Source: Pirellulales bacterium (GTDB lineage: Bacteria; Planctomycetota; Planctomycetia; Pirellulales; Lacipirellulaceae). From it: a stretch of 48,890 bases of DNA. The notes beneath the pieces were generated by a model. It did not search any database. It was not told where the DNA came from and saw only the letters and a program-made list of their open reading frames with translations. Positions 28,150-37,282 of the stretch are shown piece after piece (position 1 is the first letter of the stretch; each line of letters opens with the position of its first letter). A program made the position numbers and the translations under genes. The stretch is taken from the NCBI GenBank assembly GCA_028279215.1, contig JANQOF010000043.1:1-48890 (forward strand). The letters run 5' to 3'.

Positions 28150-28900
28150 TAACGTTTCTCCCCAATGCCAACAACGCTCAAGTGCTGATCAACGTTGTCG
28201 GAGTTCCAGCGATGCCGAGCCCTACGATAAAGACCGTTCGTCTAGAATACCTCCCCCACCTTAAGATGTGCAAGCATTTAGTGGCCGAAATTGCCAGATT
28301 TAGTTTACATCCGGCTTAGAGCTGTACATAGGTGTCCCACCACGCCTTTCTACGACACCTATTTGAGCACGACCCTAATGTGGCACACCCTTTGCATATC
28401 ATTTCTCTCGTCTGCGACACCTGCAGGCCTTAGCGGCTCAAAGTCGCGGGGTCGGAACAGAGAAGAGAAAAGGGGTCGGTTAGATGAAGAGGCAAACGCA
28501 GCGAGTTGTTGGAACCTTCGATTTCTCAAGCACTTAGCGAATCGCTCCCTCCCCCCAACGAGCATTCGCCAACTTCGAAGGACGCCAACATTTACGGCGA
28601 GTCAAAGCGACCGGAACACTCCGCTTTGGCTCGCCTGTTGCGTTTTGAGTGTTGCAAAATAATACACGTGTTTGATTGTGCTACACACTTAGTCGACCTC
28701 ACTGGCTTCGGCAATACTCTGACAGCTCATAGCGAATAACTTTTTTCGGAATGGGCCATCCAATAGCACTCTAAACGGGACGTCCGCACCCAACACGTAC
28801 TGGATGCGGAGAACCAGTATCGGTTTCTGGAGTTGATAGAATAGGCAGCAGCCAAACGAAGTGAATTGATGGCATCCACCACCGAATGGCGCCGAGTCGT
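28150..28900. other. gene-free region of 750 bases
   Basis: No open frame in any direction shows protein-like composition or a family match. A 17-codon frame begins with ATG at about 28484 downstream of the sigma-54-type promoter at 28381, but there is no independent support for it. Nothing resembling a tRNA or a terminator was recognised. The unusual length in an otherwise compact region makes a non-coding RNA or an unrecognised short gene possible. Confidence 0.4.
28381..28397 (+). promoter_or_regulatory. sigma-54-type promoter
   Basis: TGGCAC (28381-28386), five bases, then TTGCAT (28392-28397) match the sigma-54 pattern TGGCAC-N5-TTGCW, with the GG and GC pairs the required 12 bases apart. 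Transcription would begin near 28408. The nearest rightward gene starts about 490 bases on, so its product is uncertain. An enhancer-binding protein gene is not seen in the window. Confidence 0.5.
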
Positions 28901-30610
28901 ATGACTACACGCAAGATCTTTGTTGTGATTCTGCTGCTGGCAGGCAGCACTCCTGCTTTGGCTGTAACTTCGTCCGACCGAGACGTCTCGCTTTCAGCCG
29001 AGGGCTTTGGACTTCGACAGGTGTCGGAAATCAACCGCGCCGTGCGTGAGGGCTGGCAGGCTGCGGGCATCAGTCCTTCGAAGGCAGCAACCGATTCAGA
29101 GTGGTGCCGCCGCGTGTATCTCGACCTCGTGGGACGTGTTCCGACGGTTGAGGAATTGCAGGTGTACACCACCGAGCACGATGAATCGAAACGAGCCAAT
29201 CTGGTCGACCGTTTGCTGGGCGACGACTACCTGGAAGAGTACGCCGGCAACTGGACGACACTTTGGACCAACACGCTGATCGGTCGCACCGGCGGGACGG
29301 GTGGGTCGCTGGCCGTTCGTCGCGGCATGCAGCAGTACCTGCGTCGGGCGTTTCAGAAGAATCGGTCGTACGACCAGATGGCAGAGGAACTGGTTACCGC
29401 AACCGGCAGTTGCATGCCAGGCGATTCCGACTTCAACGGTGCGGCCAATTTTCTGGCCGATAAGTTGGACGAAAATGGGGTCCAGGCAACGGCCAAGACC
29501 GCCGAGATCTTTTTGGGCATGGCGGTTGGGTGCACCCAGTGCCACAATCATCCGTTCAACGAGTATCGGCAAAACCAGTTTTGGGAACTGAACGCTTTCT
29601 TTCGACAAACACGGCTCCGTCGCGAGCAGGCCACGGGCGCTAACAATCGTCGATACGCCGTGATCGTCGACCGCAATTTTGCCGGCGAAGGAGGCGATCC
29701 GTCGAAGGCCGAGCTGTACTACGAGTTGCGTAACGGAAAGCTCAAGGTGGCCTATCCTGTTTTCGTCAACGGCACCTCGCTGGCGGAAAAGTACGCCGAC
29801 CGTGGCGAGGACTTTGGCGATAGCGGCTACCTGGAAGACATTCATCGGCGACGCGAACTCGCGGATCTAATTCTCTCTTCCGATGAACTCCCTCGCGCAG
29901 CAGTCAACCGCATGTGGAGCCACTTCTTGGGTTACGGATTTACCAAGCCGGTGTACGACATGGGTCCGCACAATCCGCCAACGCATCCAGAACTGCTCGA
30001 CTACTTGGCTGGTGAGTTTCGTAGTTCGAGCTTCGATTTGAAGGAATTGATGCGATGGATTGTACTCAGCGAGCCGTACAGTCTCTCGAGTCGCATGACT
30101 CGCGACAATCAAAGCGATGACCCAAACCTTGGCGCTCGACCGTTGTTCAGCCATTTCTATCTCCGGCAGATGCAGGCGGAGCAACTCTACGAGTCTTTGC
30201 TCACGGCAACCGAGGCGGACGAGTCGCTGCCGTACGACGAGCGTGAGAGCATGAAACAGCGGTGGCTCGCCCAGTTTAACACCGCGTTTGGCACCGACGA
30301 TAACAGCGAATCGACGACTTTCAACGGATCGATTCCGCAGGCACTTATGATGATGAATGGCGACTTGGTGAAGAATGCCACTGCGTGCACTCCGGGCAGT
30401 TTCTTGCACGACGTTGCGACCAGCAGCGGATTGAGTAATGCCAGGCGGGTAGAGTTTCTTTATCAGGCGGCGCTTGCCCGCAAGCCATCGCGAGATGAAT
30501 TGGTAATCTGTAACAAACTACTGGCCGCCCGCGGCGGAAATACTCCTGAAGCGCTTAAAGACATTTGGTGGGCGCTTTTAAATAGCAACGAGTTTATATT
30601 AATTCACTAG
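28901..30610 (+). CDS. DUF1549/DUF1553 protein
   Basis: One half of a gene pair abundant in planctomycetes. The 569-residue protein starts at the ATG at 28901 with a signal peptide (MTTRKIFVVILLLAGSTPALA); an in-frame ATG at 28886 is an alternative. DUF1549 (about residues 35-240) includes RVYLDLVGRVPTVEEL and the haem-like CTQCHNHP motif near residue 208. DUF1553 (about 300-560) has RAAVNRMWSHFLGYGF and the arginine-rich LYQAALARKPSRDEL stretch. The usual N-terminal c-type cytochrome domain (PSCyt1) is absent, so this is a short form. It is followed 113 bases later by a DUF1501 protein. The biochemical role of the pair is unknown. Confidence 0.9.
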   Translation: MTTRKIFVVILLLAGSTPALAVTSSDRDVSLSAEGFGLRQVSEINRAVREGWQAAGISPSKAATDSEWCRRVYLDLVGRVPTVEELQVYTTEHDESKRANLVDRLLGDDYLEEYAGNWTTLWTNTLIGRTGGTGGSLAVRRGMQQYLRRAFQKNRSYDQMAEELVTATGSCMPGDSDFNGAANFLADKLDENGVQATAKTAEIFLGMAVGCTQCHNHPFNEYRQNQFWELNAFFRQTRLRREQATGANNRRYAVIVDRNFAGEGGDPSKAELYYELRNGKLKVAYPVFVNGTSLAEKYADRGEDFGDSGYLEDIHRRRELADLILSSDELPRAAVNRMWSHFLGYGFTKPVYDMGPHNPPTHPELLDYLAGEFRSSSFDLKELMRWIVLSEPYSLSSRMTRDNQSDDPNLGARPLFSHFYLRQMQAEQLYESLLTATEADESLPYDERESMKQRWLAQFNTAFGTDDNSESTTFNGSIPQALMMMNGDLVKNATACTPGSFLHDVATSSGLSNARRVEFLYQAALARKPSRDELVICNKLLAARGGNTPEALKDIWWALLNSNEFILIH

Positions 30611-30723
30611 GCAAGGTTCCCTCTCCCATTGGGAAAGGGCTAGGGAGGGCGCGTAACCCAACGCACCTCACCCCCGGCCCTCCCCAAGTGGTGGAGGGAG
30701 TTCAATCAAGCCGGAGTTCAATC
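30611..30723. repeat. intergenic hairpin repeat between the DUF1549 and DUF1501 genes
   Basis: CCCTCTCCC-ATT-GGGAAAGGG (30619-30639) and CCCTCCCC-AAGTGG-TGGAGGG make two hairpins. The first is an inverted copy of the repeat at 166-194. Whether the hairpins reduce read-through to the DUF1501 gene is unknown. Confidence 0.5.
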
Positions 30724-31992
30724 ATGATCCCGCTTTCCACTCCGAACGGCATGTCTCGTCGCCACTTCATGAGTCACTTGGCCGGGGCCAGCGCGTTAGC
30801 AATTCCCGCGCTCACACTGACTAGCAGCGTAAGGGCTGCAGCTGAGACGCTCCGTAAGAATCACAAGAGTGCGATCTTGCTTTGGATGGGTGGCGGGCCA
30901 CCCACCATCGATATCTGGGATCTCAAACCGGGTGCGGCAACCGGTGGACCCTCGCAACCGATGGCCACCGCTGGCAACGCGCGGATCAGCGACAAGTTGC
31001 CGCTGGTAGCCAAGCACATGGACAAGCTATCGATCGTGCGTTCTATGAGCACGCGTGAGGCTGACCACGCGCGAGGCCGCTACTACATGCATACCGGTTA
31101 CGTGCCCAACCCAAATATCCAGCATCCCAGTTACGGTGCCGTAATAGCCCACGAGCAGGAGAGCAAGGTACCAGACTTGGAAATTCCGTTGTTCGTGTCG
31201 GTTGGCGGAGCTAGCGAAGGTCCTGGCTTCTTGGGCATGGCGTATGCGCCGTTTCAGGTCGATTCAAACGGCCGCATCCGCAACCTCGACATGCGAATCC
31301 AGGAAGAGCGACTTGCCCAGCGGTTCGCACTGCTGGAGACCATCGAGACTCGTTTCATCAGCCAGCGCCGTGGGATGGCCGCCCTCGACCACGCCAAGGT
31401 GCTCCAGAAGACGAATTCGCTGCTCACCAGTGAACAAATGCAAGCCTTCAAGGTCGATAGTGAGCCGCAGCAGATTAAAGAGCTGTACGGCAATAGTGGA
31501 TTCGGCCGCGGCTGCATGCTCGCCCGGCGTCTGGTGGAAGCCGGGGTGCCGTTTGTGGAAGTAAACATGGGTGGCTGGGACCTCCACCAAAACTGTTTTA
31601 CGTCGCTCGACAATAAGTTACCCGAAATGGACAAGGGCATGAGTGCCCTGATGGAGGACCTCCACCAACGCGGACTGCTCGAGAGCACTGTAGTGATCTG
31701 GATGGGCGAATTTGGACGCACTCCGCGGATCAACGGCAATGCTGGCCGCGACCACTTTGCCCGAGCGTGGAGCGCGGTGGTCGGTGGCGGCCCCATCCAA
31801 GGCGGCTTGGCCATTGGCGAAACCAGTGCCGATGGCAGCCGTGTTGAGTCGCAGCCATTCTCGTCCGAGGACTTAATGGCCACCGTGTGCCAAGCCCTCG
31901 ACATCTCGCTGCAAACGACGTTTACGTCGAACAACGGCCGGCCGATGAAAATCGCTAATGGCGGTCAGGTGATTACGGAATTGTTTGGGTAA
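30724..31992 (+). CDS. DUF1501 protein, Tat-exported
   Basis: The partner of the DUF1549/DUF1553 protein. The 422-residue product is a member of the alkaline-phosphatase-like DUF1501 family. The start is the ATG at 30724. The N-terminus carries a Tat signal, SRRHFMSHLAGASALAIPAL (about residues 11-30), for export of the folded protein. Family features include AILLWMGGGPPTIDIWDLKP near residue 53, EVNMGGWDLHQN near 285, VIWMGEFGRTPRINGNAGRDH near 325 and the WSAVVGGG stretch after it; the Asp, Gly and His clusters suggest metal binding. It converges on nadA, the two stop codons being 5 bases apart. Function is unproven. Confidence 0.9.
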   Translation: MIPLSTPNGMSRRHFMSHLAGASALAIPALTLTSSVRAAAETLRKNHKSAILLWMGGGPPTIDIWDLKPGAATGGPSQPMATAGNARISDKLPLVAKHMDKLSIVRSMSTREADHARGRYYMHTGYVPNPNIQHPSYGAVIAHEQESKVPDLEIPLFVSVGGASEGPGFLGMAYAPFQVDSNGRIRNLDMRIQEERLAQRFALLETIETRFISQRRGMAALDHAKVLQKTNSLLTSEQMQAFKVDSEPQQIKELYGNSGFGRGCMLARRLVEAGVPFVEVNMGGWDLHQNCFTSLDNKLPEMDKGMSALMEDLHQRGLLESTVVIWMGEFGRTPRINGNAGRDHFARAWSAVVGGGPIQGGLAIGETSADGSRVESQPFSSEDLMATVCQALDISLQTTFTSNNGRPMKIANGGQVITELFG

Positions 31993-31997
31993 TCGTT

Positions 31998-33128
31998 TCA
32001 CCGCACCTCTAACATCCGCTCTAACGCCACCAAACTCCACTTGGCCGTGTCTTCATCGACTTCGATGATGTTCGTCGGCGTACCATCGCGGTAGTTCTCT
32101 AGGCTCCATGCCAGGTGCGCCAGGTCGATGCGGTACATCGTGGCGCACATGCAGACGACCGGCGACAGGAAGTGAATCTCCTGCTCGGGGTGTTCGTGCT
32201 TTAGGCGGTTGACCAAATGTAACTCAGTGCCAATGGCCCACTTCGAGCCGGGCGGGGCTTCTTTGACCGTGCGGATGATCTTGCCGGTCGAACCGTACTC
32301 GTCGGCCAGCTCGAAAACGTCTTGGGGACACTCCGGGTGCACGAGGATTTGGATGCCGGGGTGCTTTTTGCGAAACATGGCCACGTGCTCGGGCCGGAAC
32401 ATCTGGTGCACGCTGCAGTGACCCTTCCAGAGGATCACTTTGGAGTTCTCGAGCTCCGCCTCGGTGTTGCCGCCCAATTCGTCGGCGTGGGGATCCCATA
32501 CGGGCATCTGATCGTTGGTGATCTCCATGCCCAGCGCCGTGTTGCGACCTAAGTGCTGATCGGGAAAGAACATCACACGCGATGTCTTGGCGAACGCCCA
32601 CTTGATGGCGGCTTTCGCGTTGCTGCTGGTGCAGACGATACCGCCGTGACGACCGACGAACGCTTTGAGGCTGGCGGCCGAGTTAATGTAGGTAACCGGC
32701 GTGATGTCTGAAGTTTCGAGCACCTCGCCCATCTCGTCCCAAGCGTTTTCTATTTGATCGATCGCCGCCATATCGGCCATGCTGCAGCCGGCGGCCATGT
32801 CGGGCAGAATTACCTGGACCCGCTCGCCGTTGCGCTCAGTGAGCTTTTCGGGCCGGTTGGCCAAGATGTCGGCTGTCTCGGCCATAAAGTGCACGCCGCA
32901 AAACGCAATCACCCGGCACCCTTCGCTATCAGCGGCCATCTGCGAAAGCAGATAACTATCACCTCGCAGGTCCGCCAGCTCGATCACTTCGTCTTGTTGA
33001 TAATGATGGCCGAGGATCAAAAGTCGTTCGTCCAAGTCTTCGCGAACGGCGTTGATCCGCGTACGCAGTTCCTCGTTGGATAGAGACTTGTAAGGCTTGA
33101 GTTCGTGGACCAGCTCGACAGTTTGCAT
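31998..33128 (-). CDS. nadA: quinolinate synthase NadA
   Basis: NadA condenses iminoaspartate with dihydroxyacetone phosphate to quinolinate in NAD synthesis, using a 4Fe-4S cluster. The 376-residue length suits the family. Likely cluster cysteines are in IAFCGVHFMAETA (about residue 77), HPECPQDVFE (about 265) and VCMCATMYR (about 323); HHYQQDEVIELAD near residue 42 is a substrate-binding motif. The start is the ATG at 33128, with no clear ribosome site. No nadB or nadC lies nearby. The [4Fe-4S] supply could come from the cysteine desulfurase at 3782. A TATAAT box lies upstream. Confidence 0.95.
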   Translation of the reverse strand: MQTVELVHELKPYKSLSNEELRTRINAVREDLDERLLILGHHYQQDEVIELADLRGDSYLLSQMAADSEGCRVIAFCGVHFMAETADILANRPEKLTERNGERVQVILPDMAAGCSMADMAAIDQIENAWDEMGEVLETSDITPVTYINSAASLKAFVGRHGGIVCTSSNAKAAIKWAFAKTSRVMFFPDQHLGRNTALGMEITNDQMPVWDPHADELGGNTEAELENSKVILWKGHCSVHQMFRPEHVAMFRKKHPGIQILVHPECPQDVFELADEYGSTGKIIRTVKEAPPGSKWAIGTELHLVNRLKHEHPEQEIHFLSPVVCMCATMYRIDLAHLAWSLENYRDGTPTNIIEVDEDTAKWSLVALERMLEVR

Positions 33129-33191
33129 AAGTGGGGATTACGAGATCAGAGGTCGGAGATTAGCGCCCGATGTGTGCGCACGCGCAGCGCT

Positions 33192-33197
33192 TCATTA
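33192..33197 (-). promoter_or_regulatory. candidate -10 box of nadA
   Basis: TATAAT is a perfect -10 consensus on the minus strand about 64 bases upstream of the nadA start, with only a weak -35. Suggestive but unproven. Confidence 0.35.
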
Positions 33198-33351
33198 TAC
33201 GCGGGGCCAACGCTAGCACCCAGCGCGGGGTGCAGGGTGGATTGGGCAAAGTTTGCCGATGGCGGTGGTCGATAGTGATCATGTTAAGCCGCGCTGCTAG
33301 GCGAATACCCGCCGCTCCATTATTCAAGTTCGTTGTCGGTCTGCCGCTAGC

Positions 33352-34239
33352 ATGAGTGAACTAATTCCCGACATTGTCGCCGACGTGGTAGCAGCCTGCC
33401 GACAGAACGCTGCCGAAATTGCCGAGGCACTCACTCGAGGCATCGATGTCTCAGCGTCCGTCTCCGTCGGCAAGTCGGCGACCTACGACAAGGAGTCTGT
33501 GCCCGAAGGCTTCGAAGGATCGGGCATCGCTGTGACGATCGAGGTGGGCGGAGTGGCGCTGGTTGCGCTGTTGACTGAGTCGTCCGGACAGGTGCCGGAA
33601 TGGGTTCGCGCGCCGGATGTCACCGGCGAAAGCAGGCTAAACACGCTCGCCCAAGAGCTAGCGATGCTGGTGTTGCCCGAGTCTGTGCCCACGGGCAAAT
33701 TCGGCGCGGGCTGGTTGGAAGGTATCTCGAAGGCACTGCACGACGCAGACGTAGCCGACGGCGCCGCTCTAGTGCCGCTCAAACTCGATTGCGAAGGCCA
33801 GCCTTCTCAGATTTCGCTGGTTTGGCCGTGTGCCGCGCCTGAGCGGCTGCTGCCAGCGCAAAAGGAAGCGGGTGCCGAATCAGCCGTCGACGGCGGCGTA
33901 ACTAGCGACACCGTTACGACGCCCCAAACACCAAGACCGAAACCAACGGGGCTCGAAGAGCTGCCTCCTTATGCTCGGCACCTGTTGATGATCTCGGTGC
34001 CCGTTTCGGTGCGGCTGGTGTCGAAGAAGCTGCCAGTCAAAGACGTCATTGAGTTGGCGCCGGGAGCGATGATTAGTTTCGAAAAGTCGTGCGACGGCCC
34101 TTTGGAATTGACCGTCGGCGATCACGTGATTGCCGAAGGCGCGGCGGTGAAAGTTGGTGAACGATTTGGGTTGGAGATTGGCAAGATGACGTTGCCAGAA
34201 GAGCACTTTTGGCCCGTAACGTCGAAGTCCACGAGTTGA
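33352..34239 (+). CDS. FliN/FliM-like SpoA-domain protein
   Basis: The 295-residue protein carries a C-terminal SpoA (FliN/FliM C-ring) domain at about residues 210-285: LLMISVPVSVRLVSKKLPV, DVIELAPGAMISFEKSCDG, LELTVGDHVIAEGAAV and VGERFGLEIGKM fit it well. The first 190 residues, including AACRQNAAEIAEALTRGIDV, could be a FliY/CheC-related or family-specific domain, and a Pro/Thr linker follows. The start is the ATG at 33352. No other flagellar or type III secretion gene is in the window, so whether it works in the flagellar switch, a secretion sorting platform or something else is unknown. It converges on thrS. Confidence 0.75.
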   Translation: MSELIPDIVADVVAACRQNAAEIAEALTRGIDVSASVSVGKSATYDKESVPEGFEGSGIAVTIEVGGVALVALLTESSGQVPEWVRAPDVTGESRLNTLAQELAMLVLPESVPTGKFGAGWLEGISKALHDADVADGAALVPLKLDCEGQPSQISLVWPCAAPERLLPAQKEAGAESAVDGGVTSDTVTTPQTPRPKPTGLEELPPYARHLLMISVPVSVRLVSKKLPVKDVIELAPGAMISFEKSCDGPLELTVGDHVIAEGAAVKVGERFGLEIGKMTLPEEHFWPVTSKSTS

Positions 34240-34273
34240 GCCACCAAGCGTTCACGCCACCGTCCCCGCGAGG

Positions 34274-36457
34274 CTAGTACTCGTTCATTGCGCCGCGATC
34301 CGATACTTCCGCTCCAATCGTCTGCTCGGCGACCTGCCGCACCTTTCTCGAGGCAATTTCTTCCTGAAGCTTGCTAATAGCCGCGGCAATATCCATTGCA
34401 CCCAGGTCCCCGTCGATACGGTCGCGAATGGTAACGGTGCCGGCGTCGCGGTCTTTCTCGCCGACAACAAACATGTAAGGAATTAGCTCGAGTTGTGCTT
34501 CGCGGATCTTGGCTCCTAGCTTGGCGCCCCGGTAGTCGCCCGCGGCCCTAAGGTCCGCGGATAAGAGTTGCTGCTCGACTTTGCGACCGTACTCTTCGCT
34601 CTTGTCGCTAACCGTGAGCACTCGTACCTGCTCTGGAGCAAGCCACAAGGGAAACGCTCCCGCAAAGTGCTCGATCAGCACGGCAGTAAACCGTTCGAAG
34701 CTTCCCAGCGGGGCGCGGTGAATCATCACCGGGCGGTGCGGCATGTTGTCGGCGCCGGTGTACTCCAGCGCGAATCGGGCTTCGCTCGGCAGGTTATAGT
34801 CGAGCTGCACGGTGCCCAATTGCCACTCGCGGCCGATACAGTCGGTCACGACGAAATCGATCTTCGGGCCGTAGAAAGCCGCCTCGCCCGGCTCGGGCTC
34901 GCAACCGGGCAAATTCATTTCCCGAGCAACCTGTTCGATAGCCGCTTCGGCTCGGTCCCACTGTTCGGCGCTGCCAACGTACTTGTCGCTATTTCGATCG
35001 CGGAAGCCAAGACGGGCGCGGTAGTTCTCCATGCCCAACGACTTGAGCACCTTGAGTGTAAAGTCGATGCAGCCGCGGACCTCGTTGGCCACTTGCTCCT
35101 CGGTACAGAAGATGTGGGCGTCGTCTTGCGTGAAGCCGCGAACCCGGGTCATGCCACTCAATTCACCCGACTGCTCGTAGCGATACACCGTGCCGAACTC
35201 CGCCAAACGCACCGGCAAGTCGCGGTAGCTGCGCGGCTTCGACTTGTAGATCATGATATGGTGGGGGCAATTCATTGGTTTAAGCAAGTATCGCTCGTGC
35301 GCGTGAGCCCAAGTATTAAGCGCGGCGATCCGCTCGTCGAGCGACGCGCTTGGCTCGTAATTGCCGTCGAAGCCCATCAGTCGCGCCGCGTCAAGCAAAC
35401 GTGCTTCGTCATCGGCATCGATGGTTCCGTCTTTCAGTTGGTCCATCCAGTACTCGACCAGTCCTCCGGCATCATGTTCGCAAAGCGGCGCAAACTGCGA
35501 CTCTTTGTAATACGGGAAATGGCCGCTGGTTTCATACAGTTCCACACGGCCGATATGCGGCGTGTATACCCCCTCATAGCCGCGCTGGCGGAGTTCGTTG
35601 CGGATGAACTCCTCGAGTGTTGAACGCAGTATGGCTCCTTTGGGTAGCCATAAGATGAGTCCGGACCCAACGGTTGGATCGATGTGGAACAGTTCGAGCT
35701 GCTTGCCAAGCACACGATGATCGCGCTTACGTGCTTCCTCCAAGCGATGAAGGTGCTCTTCGAGTTCTTTCTTGTCGAAGAATACGGTGCCGTACAGTCG
35801 CTGCAATTGTTCGCGGCTGGCGTCGCCCTTCCAGTATGCGCCGGCGACCGACAGCAATTTGAACGCCTTGCCAATGTGGCTAGTGCTAGGAATATGGACG
35901 CCACGACAGAGGTCGACGAATTCACCTTGGCGATAAAACGACAAGTGCGACTGGTCGGCCAAGCCGGTCTCAATGTGTTCGACTTTGAATTGCTGTCCAA
36001 GCTCTTGGCATAGGTTGATCGCTTCGTCGCGAGGCTGTTCGAGTCGTTCGAACCGCTCATTCTGTTTGACGATCTTCTTCATCTCCGCTTCTATCTTGGG
36101 AAAATCTTCCTCGCTGATTGGGTTGGGCAGCGCGAAGTCGTAATAGAAACCCGTGGCCGTGGTGGGGCCGAATGCCAGTTGCACGCCGTCGAACAGCCGC
36201 ATCACCGCCTGCGCCATCACGTGGGCGGTCGAGTGCCGCAGGATGCCGAGCGCCTCTGCGTCTCGCTTGGTGAGGATGCGAAGTTCGACGCTACCAGATT
36301 CGGGCAACCGCTTGCCCAGATCCGCTGGCTGGCCATCTATCTCGGCCGCAATGGCACTCTTGGCCAGTCCCGGACCGATATCGGCGGCTACGTCGTAGCA
36401 AGTGACCGGGGAGTCGAATGCCTTCTGAGAACCGTCGGGTAGGTGAACCGTGAGCAT
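34274..36457 (-). CDS. thrS: threonyl-tRNA synthetase
   Basis: ThrRS charges tRNA-Thr and edits mischarged serine. The 727-residue protein has a TGS domain (MLTVHLPDG onward, residues about 1-60), the editing domain with [14 protein letters not shown] (about residue 74), and the class II core with [14 protein letters not shown] (about residue 395), [17 protein letters not shown] (about 440) and the C-terminal anticodon domain ([14 protein letters not shown] onward). An insertion of about 65 residues, rich in Asp, Ala and Leu, sits between the KESQF stretch and the KPMNCP motif, making it longer than the 642-residue E. coli enzyme. The start is the ATG at 36457. A TATAAT box lies 78 bases upstream. 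Confidence 0.95.
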   Translation of the reverse strand: MLTVHLPDGSQKAFDSPVTCYDVAADIGPGLAKSAIAAEIDGQPADLGKRLPESGSVELRILTKRDAEALGILRHSTAHVMAQAVMRLFDGVQLAFGPTTATGFYYDFALPNPISEEDFPKIEAEMKKIVKQNERFERLEQPRDEAINLCQELGQQFKVEHIETGLADQSHLSFYRQGEFVDLCRGVHIPSTSHIGKAFKLLSVAGAYWKGDASREQLQRLYGTVFFDKKELEEHLHRLEEARKRDHRVLGKQLELFHIDPTVGSGLILWLPKGAILRSTLEEFIRNELRQRGYEGVYTPHIGRVELYETSGHFPYYKESQFAPLCEHDAGGLVEYWMDQLKDGTIDADDEARLLDAARLMGFDGNYEPSASLDERIAALNTWAHAHERYLLKPMNCPHHIMIYKSKPRSYRDLPVRLAEFGTVYRYEQSGELSGMTRVRGFTQDDAHIFCTEEQVANEVRGCIDFTLKVLKSLGMENYRARLGFRDRNSDKYVGSAEQWDRAEAAIEQVAREMNLPGCEPEPGEAAFYGPKIDFVVTDCIGREWQLGTVQLDYNLPSEARFALEYTGADNMPHRPVMIHRAPLGSFERFTAVLIEHFAGAFPLWLAPEQVRVLTVSDKSEEYGRKVEQQLLSADLRAAGDYRGAKLGAKIREAQLELIPYMFVVGEKDRDAGTVTIRDRIDGDLGAMDIAAAISKLQEEIASRKVRQVAEQTIGAEVSDRGAMNEY

Positions 36458-36534
36458 TTTGGGAGAGATAGAGAAATTGGCTTACTAGGCGAAGAACGAC
36501 ACAGAGTTCCCCCGATTGCGGAACAGAATTGCCG

Positions 36535-36540
36535 ATTATA
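36535..36540 (-). promoter_or_regulatory. candidate -10 box of thrS
   Basis: TATAAT on the minus strand, about 78 bases upstream of the thrS ATG; a clear -35 is absent. Confidence 0.3.
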
Positions 36541-36768
36541 CGACCGGTAGAAGGGAGTGCCTATCCGATGTACGGGACCGGCCATGGGAAACGGAAGTTC
36601 GGGCTACAATGTGGGCTTTTCTTACCAATCTCTCGACAAAAATACTTGCGTCCGTGCTGCGCGTCTGATCAAATGAAAGGAGGTAGTAGTTTGAGTTGGG
36701 GAGGAGCGACTACCGGCCTTTTCTTGTCAGCCAGCAGCTATGAATTCGCAGCGATGAAGGACCGAGAC

Positions 36769-37080
36769 ATGTGTTGCACACGAGGAGTTTGGCTTACCGG
36801 AGCACTAGCTCTGTTTGCGCTAGTTTGCGTACCTTCGCCCCGAGCGCGTGCGGCAGAGACTGTCGACGGCATGCAAGCATATTCTGATCTCTTGCCCGGC
36901 CACATCGACGTGGATTCACAGGGTGCCCTGCCGCCAATTGGCTTGGTCGAGCAACTCTCCACTGAAGAAGTAGAGCCAACCAAGAACGCATTGAATATTG
37001 CCGAGCCAGGCACCCTAGGCCTGATGGCTTTGGCCGGGTTGATGGCCGGCGCCGTCGCCATGCGACGGCGGCTTGGTTAG
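36769..37080 (+). CDS. small PEP-CTERM-like exported protein
   Basis: A short exported protein of 103 residues with a signal peptide (CTRGVWLTGALALFALVCV, then PSPRARA) and a C-terminal sorting-like tail: AEPGTLGLMALAGLMAGAV then MRRR. The AEPGT core is a PEP-CTERM variant (VPEP reads IAEP). Three starts compete. I use the ATG at 36769, because AAGGA lies 8 bases upstream. An ATG at 36754 is in frame, and a TTG at 36691 has a perfect AAAGGAGGT 6 bases before it, which would add 26 residues before 36769. The mature part is only about 50 residues, so it may be a surface peptide. The exosortase at 40791 could process it. Confidence 0.6.
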   Translation: MCCTRGVWLTGALALFALVCVPSPRARAAETVDGMQAYSDLLPGHIDVDSQGALPPIGLVEQLSTEEVEPTKNALNIAEPGTLGLMALAGLMAGAVAMRRRLG

Positions 37081-37094
37081 CCAGTAAGCGGAGA

Positions 37095-37116
37095 ACCGTA
37101 CCATATTCGGCACGGT
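37095..37116 (+). terminator. hairpin after the small PEP-CTERM-like gene
   Basis: ACCGT (37095-37099) pairs with ACGGT (37112-37116), with CC/GG inside, 15 bases past the stop. A short T-rich stretch (TGTTGCTTTCG) follows, so it could terminate the transcript weakly. Confidence 0.45.
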
Positions 37117-37177
37117 CTGTTGCTTTCGTTGCTGTCTCGCGGTATCCTCTAGTTGATATCCATGAGCTTTGCGGTTT

Positions 37178-37282
37178 GTAGCATTGCTACCGAGGTAACC
37201 GCCATCGACTCTTGCTGCGGTATATTTCCCCGAATATCGCAGCAACCCAGCGAGGCTCCCGTGCTTCCCCAACACGGGAGCC
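37178..37282. other. series of three hairpins, possible structured RNA
   Basis: GTAGC/GCTAC (37178-37190), then TTGCTGCG/CGCAGCAA with an inner ATATT/AATAT stem (37212-37245), then GGCTCCCGTG/CACGGGAGCC with a 9-base loop (37254-37282), followed by TTCTCTTATTT. The last is a good terminator for a rightward transcript. The tight series lies between two exported-protein genes and may be a non-coding RNA or a leader of the Ni-SOD gene, which would end at the last hairpin. Confidence 0.45.

Noticed and set aside
28291-28662. 123-codon frame in the gene-free region
   Set aside because: It includes the sigma-54 promoter sequence itself and reads like chance sequence.
34568-35623. Open frame of 351 codons antisense to thrS
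   Set aside because: It lies wholly within thrS and reads as its shadow; no domain is recognised.
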